Shown piece after piece: positions 12,901 through 24,536 of a stretch of 64,000 nt of DNA. Positions within the stretch are counted from its first letter, which is position 1. The number at the start of each line of letters is the position of its first letter. Source of the stretch: Angiostrongylus vasorum (taxonomy: Eukaryota > Nematoda > Chromadorea > Rhabditida > Metastrongylidae). Location of the stretch: assembly GCA_018806985.1 (NCBI GenBank), contig JADANN010000401.1:2294001-2358000 (forward strand), in the 5' to 3' direction. A program made the translations under genes and the position numbers. The notes under the pieces were generated by a model. It had not been told where the DNA came from and searched no databases. It saw only the letters and a list, made by a program, of their open reading frames with translations.

Positions 12901-14508
12901 AAAGCCATTAAAGATATAATGGATAAGACTTCAGACTCTGGTCTGATGAGAACAACAAAGATAAAGAAGTATTGTGGGTGGGAGTCGGGGATGGGGTGGG
13001 CGTGGGAGGTGTGCATCGGCGGATCCAACGTGAACGAAATCCTGACGCCGACGGCGACAACGACGACGACGACGACCAATTACGTGCTCGTCTAATTACG
13101 TGGTACGTCTGACTGAACGGAGGTTTAGATAGCGTTAGGATGAGCGTAGTGTGCTCGTACGCTAAACGGCAGATGATTCAAATTTTCGGCAGCGCACAGC
13201 CGGGTGCATATTAATTACGGCTTATGACACAACACCAACCTCACTACCAGAGGAAGCAGAAGGAGGACGGTCATCTCCATCGCTGCCGCTACCATCACCA
13301 CCACCAAATGTGACCATAGAGGTACTGACAGAGTGTATAGCCTGCTATCAGGACAGAAAAGAAACCCAAAAAAGATAAGACATGAAAGTGGTAGGTACGA
13401 GAAATCTTGGTGAGCTGACGATACTGAAGAACGTTGTGTGAATGTGTTAGAGTGCCGGCTGTCGATTGAATAGACACGTTATGACCGTTTTGTTTTACTC
13501 AACATTTGTCCTAAGAAGCCAATTTTTTAGTCGTTAAATGGTGCGCTTAGACTGTCACCTGTCACCTGTCACCTATAATGTCGTTAATCATCGAGTAAGA
13601 GTAGGCCACCATAGCAAAGTCGTCCCTCATTCGTCTTTGTCTTTGCATACGTCTGAGCTGCCTTCAGCTGTTGGTAACACTTGTTCAAAGAATAAGAGCA
13701 TTACACTCTTCCATTACTCTTTCTATGACACCCGTTATTTTTACTACTGTATTTCCACTGACAAAAGAGCATTCTCACATGAGTAACTTGCCAAGCTCTC
13801 TTGTGGAAACTTATGTACACTTACCGGTAGTTATACACACGTTAATGAATAAACGTTAAAGTATTTGTATAATGACTCTATCATGAAAGGAAAGCTTAGA
13901 ACCTAAAGAAGGGGAAAATTTTGTTCATATACCTCCAGAAAGTATGCTGTCTTCATCAAATGCTGAGAAGGAATCAATTGAAGTATATAAGGAGTCACTG
14001 CGAAGTTTTTCCTCTACATTGGTAAAGTTAATAGCAGTAATAGAACAGTAAGTTAGTTAGCAGCAGTAAACTACTGGTAGCAATAATCTTAATATTAAAA
14101 ATGGCAATAGCAACTTTCAGAACTGTAGAATCTATTATGCAGTAAGAAGACTTTCTCTTGGACGTCGTTCACTGCTCGGCGTCAGGTGGACTCGACACCA
14201 TTCAAATGGGGTGCGTTACGCCAACAATTACAAACAGAGTACTGTGTCAATAAACATGAGTGGTGGGTGCAGTGTGTAAATAACAGAGGACACATTGGCT
14301 TTAGTATAATCGCTAGCTGACATGCATCGGTGCTATGCGATATAAGGATGGCGTCTAAAGAAAACTTGAAGAAAGAACACAACAACATCAAGACCATTCC
14401 TGCCGAAGAAGCAAATTTTCTCCGAAATAAGAACCCGTAAACAAGAGCACATTCAGAATAGTTTCATAGGATTTTTTTGAATTGACTGCTGACCATCGAC
14501 TGGAATCG

Positions 14509-14548
14509 TCGGCTCTGATGAAGACGACGACGTCAAGACGTTAGACGA
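14509..14548 (+). ncRNA. hammerhead-like motif, family 2
   Basis: TCGGCT, CTGATGA, A, stem II GACG-ACGA-CGTC, AAGACGTT, AGACGA. The CTGATGA box and stem II are perfect. GAAA is altered to AAGA, and stem I has one mismatch. The tail CCCCGTGTTAGCTTATC follows. It faces a minus-strand copy at 14647-14686, so the two are tail to tail. Confidence 0.5.
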
Positions 14549-14646
14549 ATAAATATATGTAACAACCCCGTGTTAGCTTATCAGTGAAATAACGTATATT
14601 TTCTTTGAATAGCTCAGCCAACATGGGGTCATTATATAAATTTTAT

Positions 14647-14686
14647 TCGGCCGACGTTCCGATGTTTACGTCTTTTTAGGAGCCGA
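14647..14686 (-). ncRNA. hammerhead-like motif, family 2, antisense
   Basis: Minus strand: TCGGCT, CCTAAAA, AGACGTAAACATC, GGAACGTC, GGCCGA. Stem I strands TCGGCT and GGCCGA are nearly complementary and the GTC cleavage triplet is present, but CTGANGA is destroyed. Its tail runs toward the + copy at 14509. Confidence 0.45.
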
Positions 14687-14689
14687 TGA

Positions 14690-15957
14690 TTTGAGCCGAT
14701 GGCCCACGATTGTTCTTTCTCGCGTTGCTGGTCTTCGCTGTCGTATCGAGAATTCAAAGATTGTAACAACATCATTGAGCTAACGTTTCGTTTTTGTACC
14801 AATTTCGTCTTGGCTGAGCAATCTAAAAAAGTACACTGATAATTCAAGCAGAGGTTGAACGATGATCGGTTTTGAAAGACATCTTAAGAAATCGTTGATA
14901 GCAATGGTAGGCAGAGGCAAGAACACTGGCTGTCGATGACATTAGTAGCATGAAAGCATGTTGATGTACAACACCAAAGAAGAAACTCGGTATTCGCCTT
15001 CATGACGACGATTAGCGAAAGTGCTAATGCTAAATGTTTCTCTAGATGCGAATCGTTCAGCTGATGAAATACTGCCTATGAATGAAACGCGCTGATATGG
15101 AATGAACATCATAGCGAACATCATGTCGCTTCTAGTGTTCAACGGTTATTAGTGGCTGTTTCAGCATAGCCGCATTGTGCTTGTATACTCTAAGTCCGAT
15201 CTTTCATTAAAAGGCCTATTGGAATAAGCCCGTGAACCAGGTTTTTCACAGTCGTTGGTGATGATGTTGATATTAACATTGCCGAAATGGAAGAGAAAAG
15301 CGTGATAGTACAAGCTTCCCGTCTTTCATGAAGTAGAACTTCATCATGAACCTATGATTATTCTATGATGAATTTTAAAGATAAACAAAAAAAAGTACTA
15401 TGTGTACTTGGGGAATACCTCAGGAAGTATCGTGTGGGCAAAACACCACTAAAAGCAATATTTCAGCTCCTCAGACCGAAATTTACATTTCCCTAACTTC
15501 CGAAAAAATGAATCGATTCATCGCCACGTCTTCTGATTGGAACGATTTTTTCTTCTAGTACAGGAACTACTTTTGTTAGTGAACTAGTTGTTGGAAAAAA
15601 GGAGAAAAGAGTGACCTATAAAGCTGGAGGAAAAATAGTGGTAAATGTCAAGCAGTGGTTCCACTAGAGCACATCTTTTGAACATATCATAGAATTCGAC
15701 GTTAAAGTAAGAGACGAATTTTACTCCGACACCATTTATGATGGGGAAAAAAAGATCCCAAGCATTTTTTGGCAAGAATAGAAAGAGCGCAAACTAAAAT
15801 AAAGTTGGAAAAGTAGTCGCTCATATTTTCTGAAACATGTGAGCTTAACTCAATGGGAAAAGCTTAGCATGTAACCCTTGTAAGCATACTGGGTGTCTGC
15901 ATGATTGCTTCATTTAAACCCAGGGCTTGTCATAAGTGGGCCTGGTTAGTCAATCGG
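14690..15957. other. interval with one possible small exon, otherwise nothing supportable
   Basis: A splice-like open stretch at 15252-15307 follows GTTTTTCACAG and precedes GTACAAG; it reads VGDDVDINIAEMEEKSVI on the + strand. It has no recognisable partner exon. The remaining ORFs on both strands show no family resemblance. Confidence 0.25.
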
Positions 15958-16272
15958 TCAGTCACCGCAGCGTTGTTGTGCCGGACGTCGTTGTTCCCAA
16001 TGGTTACGGCGAGCTTTTAGATCGAATGACCCATAGGAACATGCAAAACAACGCCACCAAAGAATATTAAATAGCCGTTGGGTGGTACTGCTTGGGACCA
16101 AGCAGCCGACTATCTCTTCCGACACATCGCCAATCATAAATAATTGACGAAAAACTTTATGCGAGGCGAAAAAAAACATAAATGAGATGCTGTCGGTCGC
16201 TTGTTCGACGGCAAATCGTGAGAGTCTCCATAGAATCACCACAGTATCAAGCACGACTTCAAAAACACCTCT
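15958..16272 (-). CDS. possible last exon of a class A GPCR (TM7 and tail)
   Basis: The minus-strand open frame has a hydrophobic segment followed by SISFMFFFASHKVFRQLF. This resembles TM7 and the start of helix 8 in nematode rhodopsin-like (peptide or SRW-type) receptors, where a small-residue/Ile/Asn stretch leads into an S-K-x-F-R-x-x-F motif. A basic, Gln/Arg-rich tail of about 60 residues then ends at a stop. The frame stays open to about 16312; a start or acceptor near 16270 (CAAAAG before AGGTG) is a guess. I could not find TM1-TM6 upstream (16.3-17.2 kb), so this may be an orphan exon or a relic. The + strand has a shorter competing open frame. Family assignment is by eye only. Confidence 0.33.
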   Translation of the reverse strand, partial: RGVFEVVLDTVVILWRLSRFAVEQATDSISFMFFFASHKVFRQLFMIGDVSEEIVGCLVPSSTTQRLFNILWWRCFACSYGSFDLKARRNHWEQRRPAQQRCGD

Positions 16273-16807
16273 TTTGTGCTTTGAAGATTCGAGGAATTTG
16301 TGTTGCGTTATAGTTCAGTAAGATAAGGTGAATCTATTGAATCTTTTGGAGCCGGTTCGGAATGGCTTTCTTGAACCATTGTTCTTATAACTGTAACGTT
16401 TTTTTTACCATGAGAATCAAGGGATTAAAGCAAAAAACTCCATCGATGTGAACACATGTTTACAATTCGACCGACAAACATTGTTCCATCTTAAAGAGAT
16501 AAAGCAAACCCTTCATTCTATAAGAGTTGTTCAATTCGGAGCAGGTTTATCACCGAAAAACAACGTAACTTGTTCGTGGTGTATCAGCTGATATCCCGTG
16601 GGATATTTTACAAGCTGCCAAAATTTTTGCCTAATAACTTGTGGATGGAATAGAATACGGGAGCTAATCGCCGAAGCCTGGCTATAATAGTTTCGTTAAG
16701 ATTTAACGTTACTTAAATCGTCAATATTTAAATATAAAAAAAGTTTGCCCTTTGATTTTCACACTAATCTAACAAGATGTTGATTTCTAATGTCCAACGT
16801 CAACCGT

Positions 16808-17075
16808 AGGAACGCTGTTAGAGCAGTGATTAGAGGTGACCCGGAATACACACGTGGTCAATGGTTCGATCACACGCCCAGGTCCTAGCAAGCATTTCAT
16901 CTCTCTAAGATCAGCAACTTGGTAGCAAACTTGTCTAGAGGGACTGCAGCACTGGCTTGACATATTGGTAGACCAGCACAAGTCACTGGATATGGAAGAC
17001 ATGCACTCTGTCACGTTTACAGTGGTTGATGAATGCATAACACACCTGAGGGTATGGTCAACATCAAAAGGTTTA
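16808..17075 (+). mobile_element. tRNA-derived SINE-A
   Basis: The head AACGCTGTTAGAGCAGTG with the B-box-like GGTTCGATC is followed by the family body: AAGATCAGCAACTTGGTAGC, CTTGTCTAGAGGGACTGCAGC and ACTGGCTTGACATATTGGTA. It is more diverged than the copies at 52203 and 55273. Confidence 0.6.
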
Positions 17076-17312
17076 TCCTTTATTTTTTTGACGTCATTAG
17101 TCCAAAAGTTTGGAATCATAGTAATTATCATATTTCCAACCAACGTAGATCATTCATAAGTTGAGGATCCTAGTAGCTTCCACATTAACATATGTTAAGA
17201 ACCGTACTTTTTTTCATTCCTACATCGCTCACGGATGAGAAAGTGTGTGTTTATGGGTTATGTTTATTGGAGGAAGGTCTTGTATACTTTGAAATAGTAA
17301 TAATAATAACAG

Positions 17313-17951
17313 CTTTCAAATTTTGATGAGAAGAGCAGAGTCTTCCGGTGGGTCTACGTGTGTGATGAAACAGCCGATCGCTCGACCCAGTTGACCTTCG
17401 GTTTAGGTGATTTCGTGTCCGATTTTGAAAACGGAGTTGTGGTGTTGATTGCGGTAAAAGTGTCCCGCTAACCTCTAAATTTAATCGACTGAAAATGGTT
17501 AGCAGTGCCACGGTTCCAAGGTCGAAACCTGCAATTACCTCTTAAGACATTAAAACGCCACCCAAATGATTTTGAACTCGACAAATTTCTCATGATGATA
17601 AGCAAAATAAGAGAATTCTCCTCAACATTTTTATTAGGCTAGCACTTCAACTGCACGGTGTCCTGCTCCATGTAAGGATTCCGTTAGTTTGTGCTTTAAG
17701 CTTTTCGTTCCATTTCGCAGATGGAGTCACACTTCGCCAGCAGCGTTAAGACTATGATTCAAATCCATCCAGACGTAATGCTTAGCTTACCACCCTCAGC
17801 TTTGTTACGTAAATCGATCACTGATCTCATCGCGTCGTTCGTCGTTACGGCTGCTACGAACGAACCAAATCTCTTGGATGACGCAATAGGCCGCTACGTC
17901 TTTCGGGTCAAGCGACAATGGTTGTGGCCGAGGTCGGGTGGAGCAGATTGA
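17313..17951 (+). CDS. unidentified gene, last two exons
   Basis: Exon 17313-17453 (47 codons) begins after ATAATAACAG and ends at GCG|GTAAAAG. It reads LSNFDEKSRVFRWVYVCDE, later GLGDFVSDFENGVVVLIA. Exon 17721-17951 begins after CCATTTCGCAG with MESHFASSVKTMIQIHPD, contains KSITDLIASFVVTAA and ends TGA. Both are phase 0, so they join without a shift. Overlapping AATAAA signals lie at 17997-18006, about 50 bases past the stop, as expected of a real gene end. Composition is protein-like, with mixed charged and aliphatic residues and no repeat overlap. I do not recognise the family; 5' exons are not identified. An alternative is that the ATG at 17721 is a trans-spliced start and the upstream exon is spurious. 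Confidence 0.42.
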
Positions 17952-17996
17952 ACGGACGTATGGATGGTCCACGGAAGGGATATAGTAGGTCCATCA

Positions 17997-18006
17997 AATA
18001 AATAAA
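17997..18006 (+). terminator. polyadenylation signal
   Basis: Two overlapping AATAAA hexamers about 50 nt after the stop codon of the exon ending at 17951. No processing site can be fixed from sequence alone. Confidence 0.45.
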
Positions 18007-18009
18007 CCG

Positions 18010-19320
18010 AGAGATTCTGAGCCTGCTGTTAAAGCTACTAAACAATTTAATGATTGAAAGGCTTGCAACAGATGATCGGTGGGCCAAACTTTTCTTCCTC
18101 GAGTATTTTTTTTTGTTTTGATTAAGACTCGAGTAGTCTTCCTATCGTTTCAACCGGGTGAACCTATTTAAAGTTCTAAACTCACTTCTTTAGAGGAATA
18201 GATTTGAACTTAGAGACCATAACAGCTCCTTTTTTGGAAATTGCCAAGAGCACTACCGCAGAGCTTACTTTCTAGGGGTTGCAAGATTCGAAAACGAGCT
18301 TCATGGAGCTCTGAAGTGGTGCTTCTCTTTTAGATCTAAATTTCCATTGCAGTGGTCAGAAATAAGCCTTACGATTGTTCCGTATGTAGACGATTTGTCA
18401 ACATTTTTTAGTAAAAGAGAACAAAAAGGAATTCTTTTTTTGTTATTTTTCTTTTTTTCTTTCTTTTTTAAATTCCCGTTCGATGAATGGTGTGAAGGCA
18501 GGCCACCAAAATGACTTACATCAGTTCCTGGGTTGTTTGTGGAAAAGCCTTAGTATTTAAGTGAATACTGAGTACATTCCGTTCAACAGTAAACGTTAGA
18601 ACTACCAAAATCATCTTACGAAAATGCAAGACGATAAATTTGACTCTTCCAAATGATAACAGAAAGAAATTGATTCATACGTTTACAACGATGGTCGGAC
18701 CCTTCTTGTGCGGTTCAAGTTTGTATCTTAGATTCTTAAAACGTTTTCAAATTCGATGACTTTCTTGACGAATCTCTTCAAATAACCGTAGTTACAGTGG
18801 TTACTGAAAGACCACGAGAACGCTGCAATACATAATTGACTGTCTTTCATACCACTGTTTTAAGCGAAGGTCCTTTAAATGTACTGGTTACTACTTCAAG
18901 TTGTTTTATTACAAATGTGGAACTAAAAATTGGCACCAATACAGCATTTTTTGTTAAGAAATGTTCTTGCCCTGAGTTCTATTTCATTTCGTGAACTTTT
19001 ATATCTCCGACAACTGTCACGTAATTTTTTAACATTCGTTTTTTTCATACAATGAGATACCTAGGGTGTATTTTGAAACCACATACTGATGGTTGAAATC
19101 ACCACACAGGCAAATTTCGAAATGATCTGAATGGAACCTTCCAAGGAATTTTCAGTGCTTGCACATTTCACAAATTGTCCATTGAGCTCGATCAAGCGCG
19201 AAAGTTATCGTCAGTTGTTCATCTTCTACAGTTTGCTGACCACACTCGAACGACCCTACTGGAATCGTTCCTATTCTTCCGATACTTTTTTTAAGGAATT
19301 GAACTGATATTCAACTTCAA
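18010..19320. other. non-coding interval
   Basis: T-rich tracts (18430-18475) and no splice-consistent open frame. Nothing recognised. Confidence 0.4.
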
Positions 19321-19321
19321 T

Positions 19322-19440
19322 GATGCTGAGATATTTGCAGAACTCCGCAGCACAAGTGTCTGCTGCAGGGAATCGAACCTCGTTATTTCCCTTTCGGGGA
19401 GCTGACGTGTTCACCATCACACCATGCGTATCCTTCGTTT
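19322..19440 (-). mobile_element. tRNA-derived SINE-B
   Basis: The reverse-orientation family begins TGCTGAGATATTTGCAGAAC and passes through GGGAATCGAACC (B-box complement) to CACCATCACACCATGCG (A-box complement). The same order occurs at 30778 and, in + orientation, at 37622 and 56860. Confidence 0.55.
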
Positions 19441-19545
19441 TTGCTGTTCATTCAGCCATATTGAGTTGATATTTTTATATTGCACTGTTAGTTAAAAGCG
19501 TTATTATTCTCACTTTTTGCTTAAATTTGTACAACCAAATATCAG

Positions 19546-19929
19546 GTGTTATGCAGATCCCAGACTTTTTGCATCCGATTCCTTTCCTTGCATCACCACC
19601 CAAGAAGGCCATCGAACTCGCGTCTGGATTTTGTTGGTGGTTGAGAATTGTTGGTCATCTGAATGCTCTCGAATGTCTTCGAGCTGATTCTCACTGGAAT
19701 GCTGGGGTAACCGTACTAAGGATTCTCCAGGTCTTCATTACAGACAAGCACAGGTTCTTGTGGATTGGAGTGCGCCAGATCAGACAAATTTGCCACCTAT
19801 TTGCCGAATCCAAGTGGATGCGGGACTAGTGAGCCCATTCGATGGAGCCAGAACCTTGCGCGTACTGAAGAGTCACTATTGTGTTGCCTGTACTATCAGT
19901 GTAGTACTATAGTAAGCAACAATGTTTGA
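19546..19929 (+). CDS. unidentified two-exon fragment
   Basis: Exon 19546-19706 follows AACCAAATATCAG and ends GGG|GTAACC; it reads VMQIPDFLHPIPFLASPPKK and continues WWLRIVGHLNALECLRAD. Exon 19744-19929 follows TCTTCATTACAG and, in the phase-matched frame, reads TSTGSCGLECARSDKFATYL and ends TGA. The intron would be only 37 bases, short but not unheard of in nematodes. The second exon also has a second long open frame (QVLVDWSAPDQTNLPP), so its true frame is uncertain. No family recognised. Confidence 0.3.
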
Positions 19930-21140
19930 AAAACTGTTCGATGACATCATGCTGATGAACTTCAGTGCAAATCCAACATCGACACCATTTCATACCTCTT
20001 TGCAATTCCTAGTAATCCTTTTCTAAACTTTAATTTTGCACATTTTGATGAATATATTCCATTATTGAGAATAGCATTACACTAAGGAGCGCTCGGTTTA
20101 CAGTGATATGGTTTTATGAGGATGATGAACGACATCCTGCATTCGTTTCGGACATCTACCAATCTTTGACTAATCTTCTTTTCGAAGACTTCGACACCTG
20201 TTTTATTTAAGACTTCTCTATATTCAAAGTGATCTCGAAAGTGCCCTCAGAAGATTCGCACCTTCGAGAAATTTGGGATGAATTTGTATGCCGCTAGAAG
20301 AGATGTGTAGATTCTAAGCACTGTTATTTCGATCCGCAAAATTTACTGTAAGGTCAGGGAATTACATATGAATTTCCCTGGTGAAAGATGAACTTCTTTC
20401 CCCGCAAAGCTTAACAGAATGCATTGATTTTTGTATTTTCCAGGGTTGCAGAACTCTGGATTGTCAAGTGCTTGAGGAATATCCTGTCCGCTAGTCTTAA
20501 TTTTCTTGAAATTTTTCATTCCTAGGCGTGATAAATTAGTAGGGTGAAGTGAGATGGACGGAACTCAAATAGGCGATCTTCAAGACAATTTTGGATGCAT
20601 TCATAGCTACCATGAGACTCTGGGAACAGAAAGTGAGCTGTTTAATTTGAAGATAAGTTAAAAGAAAGAAAGAGGACAGTGAAATAGGACGAAAACAGAA
20701 AATAATGTGAGGCTTGGCCTATTACTAGGCTCAACGCTATTACTCACTCTTGAGATTTTCTTCATCTGTCCGAAGAATGATGTAGATAAGGGAGAGTTTT
20801 AACATCAGTTATGCTACTGCTTAGGGTTAGAACAAGCACTCTTCAAAAAATTACGACAATAATAAGAGTTTGGACAAGAATACAAAGATATACTTTCGTT
20901 ACAAGAAATAAAACTCTTCGCTACTTTCCTCCCTTCTTTGTAATTTACAAACTGCCATCTAGTGGTCAACAAACTATTAAATACGTTTCGGCTAAAAGAA
21001 CCATAACCTTGACTGACTTTCTATTAAACTCGGTGCTGACCGGGTACCTCTCTATATTCCTGCTTATCAAGTACAAAGTTTTACTTTATTTTTTTACTAC
21101 GGTAATGCTAGAGTCTCTAGGCGGCTCCGACTTTTCTTTT
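19930..21140. other. interval with antisense PLE tail scrap
   Basis: Mostly non-coding. ACTTTCTATTAAACTCGG near 21020 is the complement of the PLE/foldback terminal tail. The 115-codon open frame at 20811-21158 runs through that scrap and through AT-rich sequence, so I do not call it a gene. Confidence 0.35.
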
Positions 21141-21144
21141 TCAG

Positions 21145-21340
21145 TGGAAGGCACGTAAAAAAACGGTGAATTTTTCGAAAACCTGTTGATCATGAGGTTG
21201 CCATTCAGATTTCCATCTTCTTGTTTGTGCTAGTGAAGCGTTTGGAATAGTAAATTGCGTCTCAATACACCCTTCAAGGCTCTGAAGAAGACGATACTGC
21301 CGAAGACTTAGCTTTACCGTGATAAAGAATAAAGTAAAAG
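21145..21340 (+). mobile_element. PLE 3'-UTR fragment with hammerhead-like motif
   Basis: AAAACGGTGAATTTTTCGA, then CAGATTTCCATCTTCTTG and GTGAAGCGTTTGGAATAGTA match, in order, the sequence downstream of the PLE copy at 60.4-61.7 kb (61710-61800). The motif at 21275-21312 (GGCT, CTGAAGA, AGACGATACTGCC, GAAGACTT, AGCT) follows as it does at 61826. The coding part is absent. Confidence 0.6.
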
Positions 21341-22155
21341 CTCACGTTTGCTGTTCAGAAATATAGAGAAAACCATTCCCCATCTGTTTCACATGAAGAT
21401 AGCAGCAGTGCTAATATAGAAACGGAAGCCATCTGAGCTTCATCGTTCTAGTAATGGCACGGGAGGTGGATAAAAAGGGTAAAAGGACGATTCCCGAATC
21501 TACAGCCTCGATAGATTAACAGTCGTACAAAGGGATATCATCTACATAATCCTTGGATGCACACCATGCAAAGAGGATGGGCCATACGGGAATTATGATA
21601 ACCACCTAAAATCAGACACGATTGACACGATCTTCTATTGACGATCTGAGCAAAATGTGCGGAAAACACTCGAAACTCCAACAATAATCGAACACCTTGG
21701 CTACAAAGACATACCACTTTCTATCCAAGCACCAAATTTTTATTATTGTGTTAAAAGTTAGTTTTTTGTGGTGTCAGCCTGAATCACTATAATAGATGCT
21801 TGCAATAATAGGTAGAATACGTACCAATCACTGGTGACTTTGATGACTTAGTCATACAAGAAGCTGAAGAAATGGCAACATGACATTTTCATAATGCCAG
21901 GCGCACACGGTATCGAAGTTCGTTCGAAAGAGAACGTGGATACTTAGGATACTAGGACATTTCATCCTTACGAAATTCACGACCCCAGCACATTTTCCTT
22001 GCGCTTCTTTGCCTCACAATCGTTGGCCATGGTGGTAGTTCTATTCGAGTCTCATACTACGATCTGTAAAACAAGTTCATCTAGATATACAGCTGTTTAA
22101 CATTAGTTACAAACACGTCTGCCAAATGCGTACCTGGCCATCCTAGCGGACGCTT

Positions 22156-23345
22156 TCATCCTCGTGATTTCCACCCTACGCTTTTCTTTGTCCATTTGTC
22201 GTCTGTTCTTCTCGTTAAATGACCGGCCAATCTATGTTTTACTATTGATGTGTGTTCTCTGTCGTGTCGAAAATGACTTAGATGTCGAAGATCAGAGTCT
22301 TGCATTACGGCTAGATATTCAATGTGCCGATTATATTTACAGAAGACATCCTTCAAGCGCTTTGTGATTAGTGCGCAATATTCTTGACGTGCTTGAAGTA
22401 CCAATCCACTTCTCTGGTACATAACAGGGCGCTGAAAGAGCGATTAAGTCGAAAAGGTGAGCGCGAATTTTAGGGTTCGCCAATTGGTCAGTGGCTTCTT
22501 TGAGAGACCTGAATGAAGCCCAAGCTGCACTGCTTCTTCTAATTTCTTCTTAATGTTGTTCTCCAAATTAATTGAACATCCAATATACACATACAAGGTG
22601 GTCTATGTAATCAGAGGAGCATCCAGTTTAACATGATCGTCTTAGCGGTATGGGTTTTTCATAAACAGGGTCTTCAGATTTATGCGTAGTCTGATCTTTT
22701 TTCTTGCTTCGTTAAGCTCGTCGTCTCTGTTTCGTTGGTACTTCTTGACAAGATGACGATGTCGATGGCGAAACAAGGTTTGACAGGAATTCACCATTAA
22801 TACGTATTCATTCCTCTTCCCAATCGAGTGTCTCCATAATCTACTGCAGTGCGGCACTAAACAGATCTCACGACATGGTGTCGTTTTGTCTACCCCCTTG
22901 CATATGGGTACGATAAGAGGTCACTGTAAAATTGTATTTTCACGGCGCACTTACGACAATAGTTCTTATGTAGGACGGGTCTATTCCATGGTCGACGAGA
23001 GCTGATAGGATTGCATTCGTTTCGACACTATCAAACGCTTTTCATAGCCGACAAAGGTCAAGACTAGATGTAGGTGGCAGTCCCTTTCCTTCTTTCTGTG
23101 GCTTTTTCCACGGTTTAGATGTGGTTAATGCAGTTAAATCTCTGTTGGAATCCTTCTTGCTCAACTGCTTATTCTTTATCAAAGGCCTTCGATATGCGCA
23201 GAAGGATAATCTTCGTGAAGAACCTGTAGAGTTAGCTCAAGAAGCATATCGGACGACATTTACGAAGATCCCTGCGTCCACCTGGCAGAATGACCGGGTG
23301 CGACATGCTCCGCTGGTCCAGGATTTTTTCCTTTTCACCGTAACG
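22156..23345 (-). pseudogene. RTE-like non-LTR retrotransposon, reverse transcriptase relic
   Basis: On the minus strand the pieces follow RT order. At 23.1-23.3 kb: FTKIILLRISKAFDKEQAVE (RT palm entry). At about 22990-23070: LTFV-YEK then FDSVETNAILSALVDHGID, where a one-base deletion breaks the YEKAFDS box (motif A). At 22422-22156: LRHLSHFRHD and HRLAGHLTRRTDDKWTK, the conserved C-terminal region after the RT in nematode RTE-like elements. The central motif B/C region is not recoverable. Several frameshifts and stops mean it is dead. A different lineage from the copy at 47 kb, judged by sequence. Confidence 0.6.
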
Positions 23346-23711
23346 TATCATATAGTCTGAGAAAAGTACATGCAAATTGGTCTAAGAAGTCTACGGTGAT
23401 AAGCCGTAACATCCTTTATGTTCTCTATCGCTACTCCAACCTCAGTGAAAAGAATTCCAGATGATTTGTCTACATCTAAGGTTTTAGGATATCCGAGGTG
23501 GAGATGATGGAACGGAAAAGGAGACGTTTAGAACATTTCCCTTATCAGTTCCATACCATAACGAAAAGTTTTAGTGATCCCTCTTTCGTTAATCAGAGTG
23601 GATAGCGGAACAGTGGATAGTCGCAAAGATCCCGACGACATTTCTTCACATTAGATCATTTTTGAGTCACTTCCAATAACTTTTTTCTGCTTACATCGAT
23701 ATAGCTCCCAA

Positions 23712-24030
23712 AGGTTTACGCCTCACTGTGGCTGGGAGGAGCTCCTGGGTGTCGGACTGCAATGTAGAGCCGGGGGATTCATCCCTCAGCAGGATCTCCC
23801 AAGATGAGAAGGAGTCCGGTGTTTCTATTGTGAAGCCAAGCTAAGAGTAAACCAATACCAGGATCCACCGGCCACTCTCTATGGTGGTGACGACCTGGGG
23901 TAGACTATGGTCTGGATCACCTCGACGCTCCAGTGAACCACAACGGCTAAATCAGGAAAACTCTGAAGAAATGAAAATTATGTTGCAGCTGGCACAACCA
24001 GTGAGGACGGCCCATCCAAGTATCTAAGTA
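23712..24030 (-). repeat. repeat family D, reverse copy
   Basis: Reads as the complement of the 31020 and 58553 copies: CACTGTGGCTGGGAGGAGCT, GTGTCGGACTGCAATGTAGA, CAGGATCTCCCAAGATGAGA, ACCAGGATCCACCGGCC, and finally CACAACCAGTGAGGACGGCC and CATCCAAGTATCTAAG. No coding capacity is seen; the family is interspersed and has no visible tRNA-like head. Confidence 0.6.
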
Positions 24031-24421
24031 AGTAAGTATACCGATGATAATCCTCCTGCAAAAATCTTCTATGGATCGGATTTGTTAGCTTTCCGTAACC
24101 AGATTCAGAACAGACTTTGTTGATGAATATTTTCAAAGAATGTAGTTTACTGCTTTGGTCGGGTAGTAAAACTCTTCTGGTGTTTTTAATCAATGCTGAG
24201 ACACATGCGTTGCCATTCTTCCTGCAATTGTCGACTTCCCGTCAATACATCTTTGCTGTAGTAATTTCTTTAGGGTACATCTTGTAATAGTTCCCAAGAT
24301 CGACTTTCTATTAACCTCGGCATTGGATTATAAATTCGTCGTTTTTTTCTCTCAGCAATCGCGAGGTTGTTAAACAGCATACCTTTACTTCCATACAATA
24401 ACACACATACAACACAATCGT

Positions 24422-24458
24422 AGCTGACGTTTGGGCAGAATTGCCTTCTTCAGAGCCT
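24422..24458 (-). ncRNA. hammerhead-like motif of the PLE at 24.3-25.6 kb
   Basis: Minus strand: GGCT, CTGAAGA, A, GGC-AATTCT-GCC, CAAACGTC, AGCTACG. The CTGANGA box, a 3-bp stem II and the GTC cleavage triplet are present; the first G of GAAA is C, which is expected to abolish activity. It lies about 80 bases after the endonuclease stop codon and about 130 bases before the element's end. Confidence 0.6.
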
Positions 24459-24536
24459 GGAAGGGTACGTTAATACCTAACTTACTAGGTCAAACGCTTC
24501 AACAGTACAAGTAAAACATGAAAATCTGCACGATAA

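Larger units (their letters stand above)
3380..14500. other. gene-poor interval with microsatellites and relic repeats
   Basis: I find no gene that can be defended. Visible items are a TG/TATG-rich tract (4545-4755), a GA tract (6219-6296), two antisense hammerhead-like motifs (5748, 9061), an inverted-repeat relic (9811-9975) and a CGACGA run (13042-13075). Two short splice-bounded open stretches, 7095-7168 (frame LVVVLAEAERNAALV, donor AG|GTGAGA) and 8020-8066 (donor AAG|GTAAGC), could be exons but have no partners. The 146-codon open frame at 6612-7052 has AT-driven composition and no family resemblance. Confidence 0.35.
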
